Source: Geodermatophilaceae bacterium
GTDB taxonomy: Bacteria; Actinomycetota; Actinomycetes; Mycobacteriales; Geodermatophilaceae
Assembly: GCA_013813215.1 (NCBI GenBank)
Contig: JACCSC010000219.1
Span: 1-5,004 of the forward strand
Length of the DNA: 5,004 bases
Direction of reading: 5' to 3'
Below are positions 4,192 through 5,004 of the stretch, one piece after another; within the stretch, counting starts at the first letter, position 1, and the number at the start of each line of letters is the position of its first letter. The position numbers and the translations under genes were made by a program. Below the pieces are notes generated by a model. It searched no databases. It had not been told where the DNA came from and saw nothing but the letters and a program-made list of their open reading frames with translations.

Positions 4192-5004
4192 ATGAACTCC
4201 GTGACCGTGATCGGCGGCAGCATCGCCGGGCTGTCCGCCGCCCTCATGCTGGCCCGCGCCGGCCACCCGGTGACCGTCCTGGAACGGGACCCGGAGCCGC
4301 TGCCGGACACCCTGGCCGAGGCCGCGAGCTGGGACCGGCCGACCGTGCCGCAGACCCACCACGCCCACTCCATGCTGGCCCTGGGCCGCAACGTCCTGGC
4401 CCGCCGCCTCCCGGACGTGCTGGGCGACCTGCTCGACATGGGCGCCGGCGACTTCCCGCTGGCCGACCCGACCGCCCACCCCGACCTGGTCGGGCTGGGC
4501 ACCCGCCGGACGACGCTGGAGTGGGTGCTGCGCAGCCGGGCGCTCGCCGAACCCGCGATCACGCTCCGTCCGGGCGTGGTCGTCACCGACCTGCTCTGGC
4601 GGCGGGCCGGCTCCGTACCGCAGGTCGTGGGCGTCCGGACCCGCGAGCACGGGTCGATGTGCTCGACGCTCGTCCTGGACGCCTCCGGGCGGCGCAGCCA
4701 CCTCCCCCGCTGGCTGCGGGCGGCCGGCGTGGAACTCGCCGAGACGAGCAGCGACTGCGAGCTGGTCGCCTACTCACGCTTCTTCCGGCTGCGCGACGGC
4801 GTTCAGGTTCCGCAGATGCAGCGCGGCAATGCGACGGTGGCCGTACTGGACGGGTTCGGCTGCTACGCCTTCCTCGCCGACGCCCGCACGATCGGGATCG
4901 CCGTCGGCCGGCACCCGTTCGACCTTCACCTGGCCGGGTTGCGCCACGCCTCGTTCTTCGACGCCGTGGTCGGGAGCCTGCCCCCGGTGGCCGCGCTCGT
5001 CGAC
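4192..5004 (+). CDS. FAD-dependent oxidoreductase / monooxygenase (3' end outside window)
   Basis: The frame is open from ATG 4192 to the window end, giving 271 codons without a stop. The N-terminal dinucleotide fold is VTVIGGSIAGLSAALML (4-20), with the second glycine of GxGxxG replaced by Ser10, and Glu31 in VTVLERDP (27-34) to hold the FAD ribose. VPQTHHAHSMLALGR (52-66) and RRTTLEWVLR (105-114) match the active-site-side motifs of PHBH-fold flavoproteins, and the second FAD motif is DASGRRSHLPRWL (163-175). Enzymes of this class use NAD(P)H and oxygen to hydroxylate or epoxidise small molecules; relatives act in polyketide and polyether pathways. Full-length relatives are usually 400-500 aa, so roughly half is missing. 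The start is uncertain: GAAGG is only one base before ATG 4192 but ten bases before in-frame GTG 4201, which would still keep the whole FAD motif. The gene is divergent from the YczE-like gene. No pathway genes are visible to name the substrate. Confidence 0.88.
   Translation, partial: MNSVTVIGGSIAGLSAALMLARAGHPVTVLERDPEPLPDTLAEAASWDRPTVPQTHHAHSMLALGRNVLARRLPDVLGDLLDMGAGDFPLADPTAHPDLVGLGTRRTTLEWVLRSRALAEPAITLRPGVVVTDLLWRRAGSVPQVVGVRTREHGSMCSTLVLDASGRRSHLPRWLRAAGVELAETSSDCELVAYSRFFRLRDGVQVPQMQRGNATVAVLDGFGCYAFLADARTIGIAVGRHPFDLHLAGLRHASFFDAVVGSLPPVAALVD

Noticed and set aside
4144..4701. 185-codon minus-strand frame under the flavoprotein
   Set aside because: It is a Gly/Arg/Gln-rich shadow of an FAD-binding fold with all expected motifs.
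1..5004. Plasmid or integrative-element origin suggested by ParA plus a toxin-antitoxin module
   Set aside because: No ParB, parS-like palindrome, replication protein, integrase or attachment repeat is visible. The ATPase neighbourhood looks like a conserved chromosomal one.
1..5004. CRISPR array, tRNA, rRNA, riboswitch or insertion sequence
   Set aside because: No spaced direct repeats, cloverleaf-like stretches, transposase motifs or terminal inverted repeats were seen. Gaps between genes are at most 122 bp.

Overview
The window is chromosomal DNA with high G+C content. Hand counts give about 74% over 2161-2400 and about 66% over 3061-3300. Codon use is strongly biased to G/C in third positions, two genes appear to be leaderless, and the gene families are typical of Actinomycetes. 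No marker fixes the order or genus.

Layout from left to right. (1) 1-1068 (+) is the 3' part of a secreted or membrane-anchored PQQ-type beta-propeller protein. (2) 1052-1855 (-) is an orphan ParA/Soj-type ATPase that converges on the propeller gene and overlaps it by 17 bp. (3) 1913-2737 (+) is a DUF2236/MpaB-type oxygenase, divergent from the ATPase across 57 bp, with a leaderless-type promoter. (4) 2792-3031 and 3041-3346 (+) form a two-gene type II toxin-antitoxin module: a ribbon-helix-helix antitoxin followed by a MazF-family endoribonuclease. (5) 3469-4134 (-) is a five-helix YczE-like membrane protein. (6) 4192-5004 (+) is the first 271 codons of an FAD-dependent oxidoreductase with a PHBH-type fold, cut by the window end.

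The propeller/ATPase pair resembles, from memory, the convergent Rv3212/Rv3213c pair of Mycobacterium tuberculosis, so it is probably an ancestral core neighbourhood. No ParB gene or parS site is visible. The toxin-antitoxin module has lower G+C than the oxygenase gene beside it and looks like an insertion between chromosomal genes. The YczE-like gene and the flavoprotein gene are divergent across 57 bp. Nothing in the window shows what either one acts on.

There are no tRNA or rRNA genes, CRISPR arrays or insertion sequences. The largest stretch without a gene is the 122 bp at 3347-3468, between two convergent genes. I see no clearly new multi-gene system. The points most worth a second look are the orphan ParA/beta-propeller pair, the promoter/operator architecture of the toxin-antitoxin module, the shared control region at 1856-1912, and the uncertain start of the flavoprotein.
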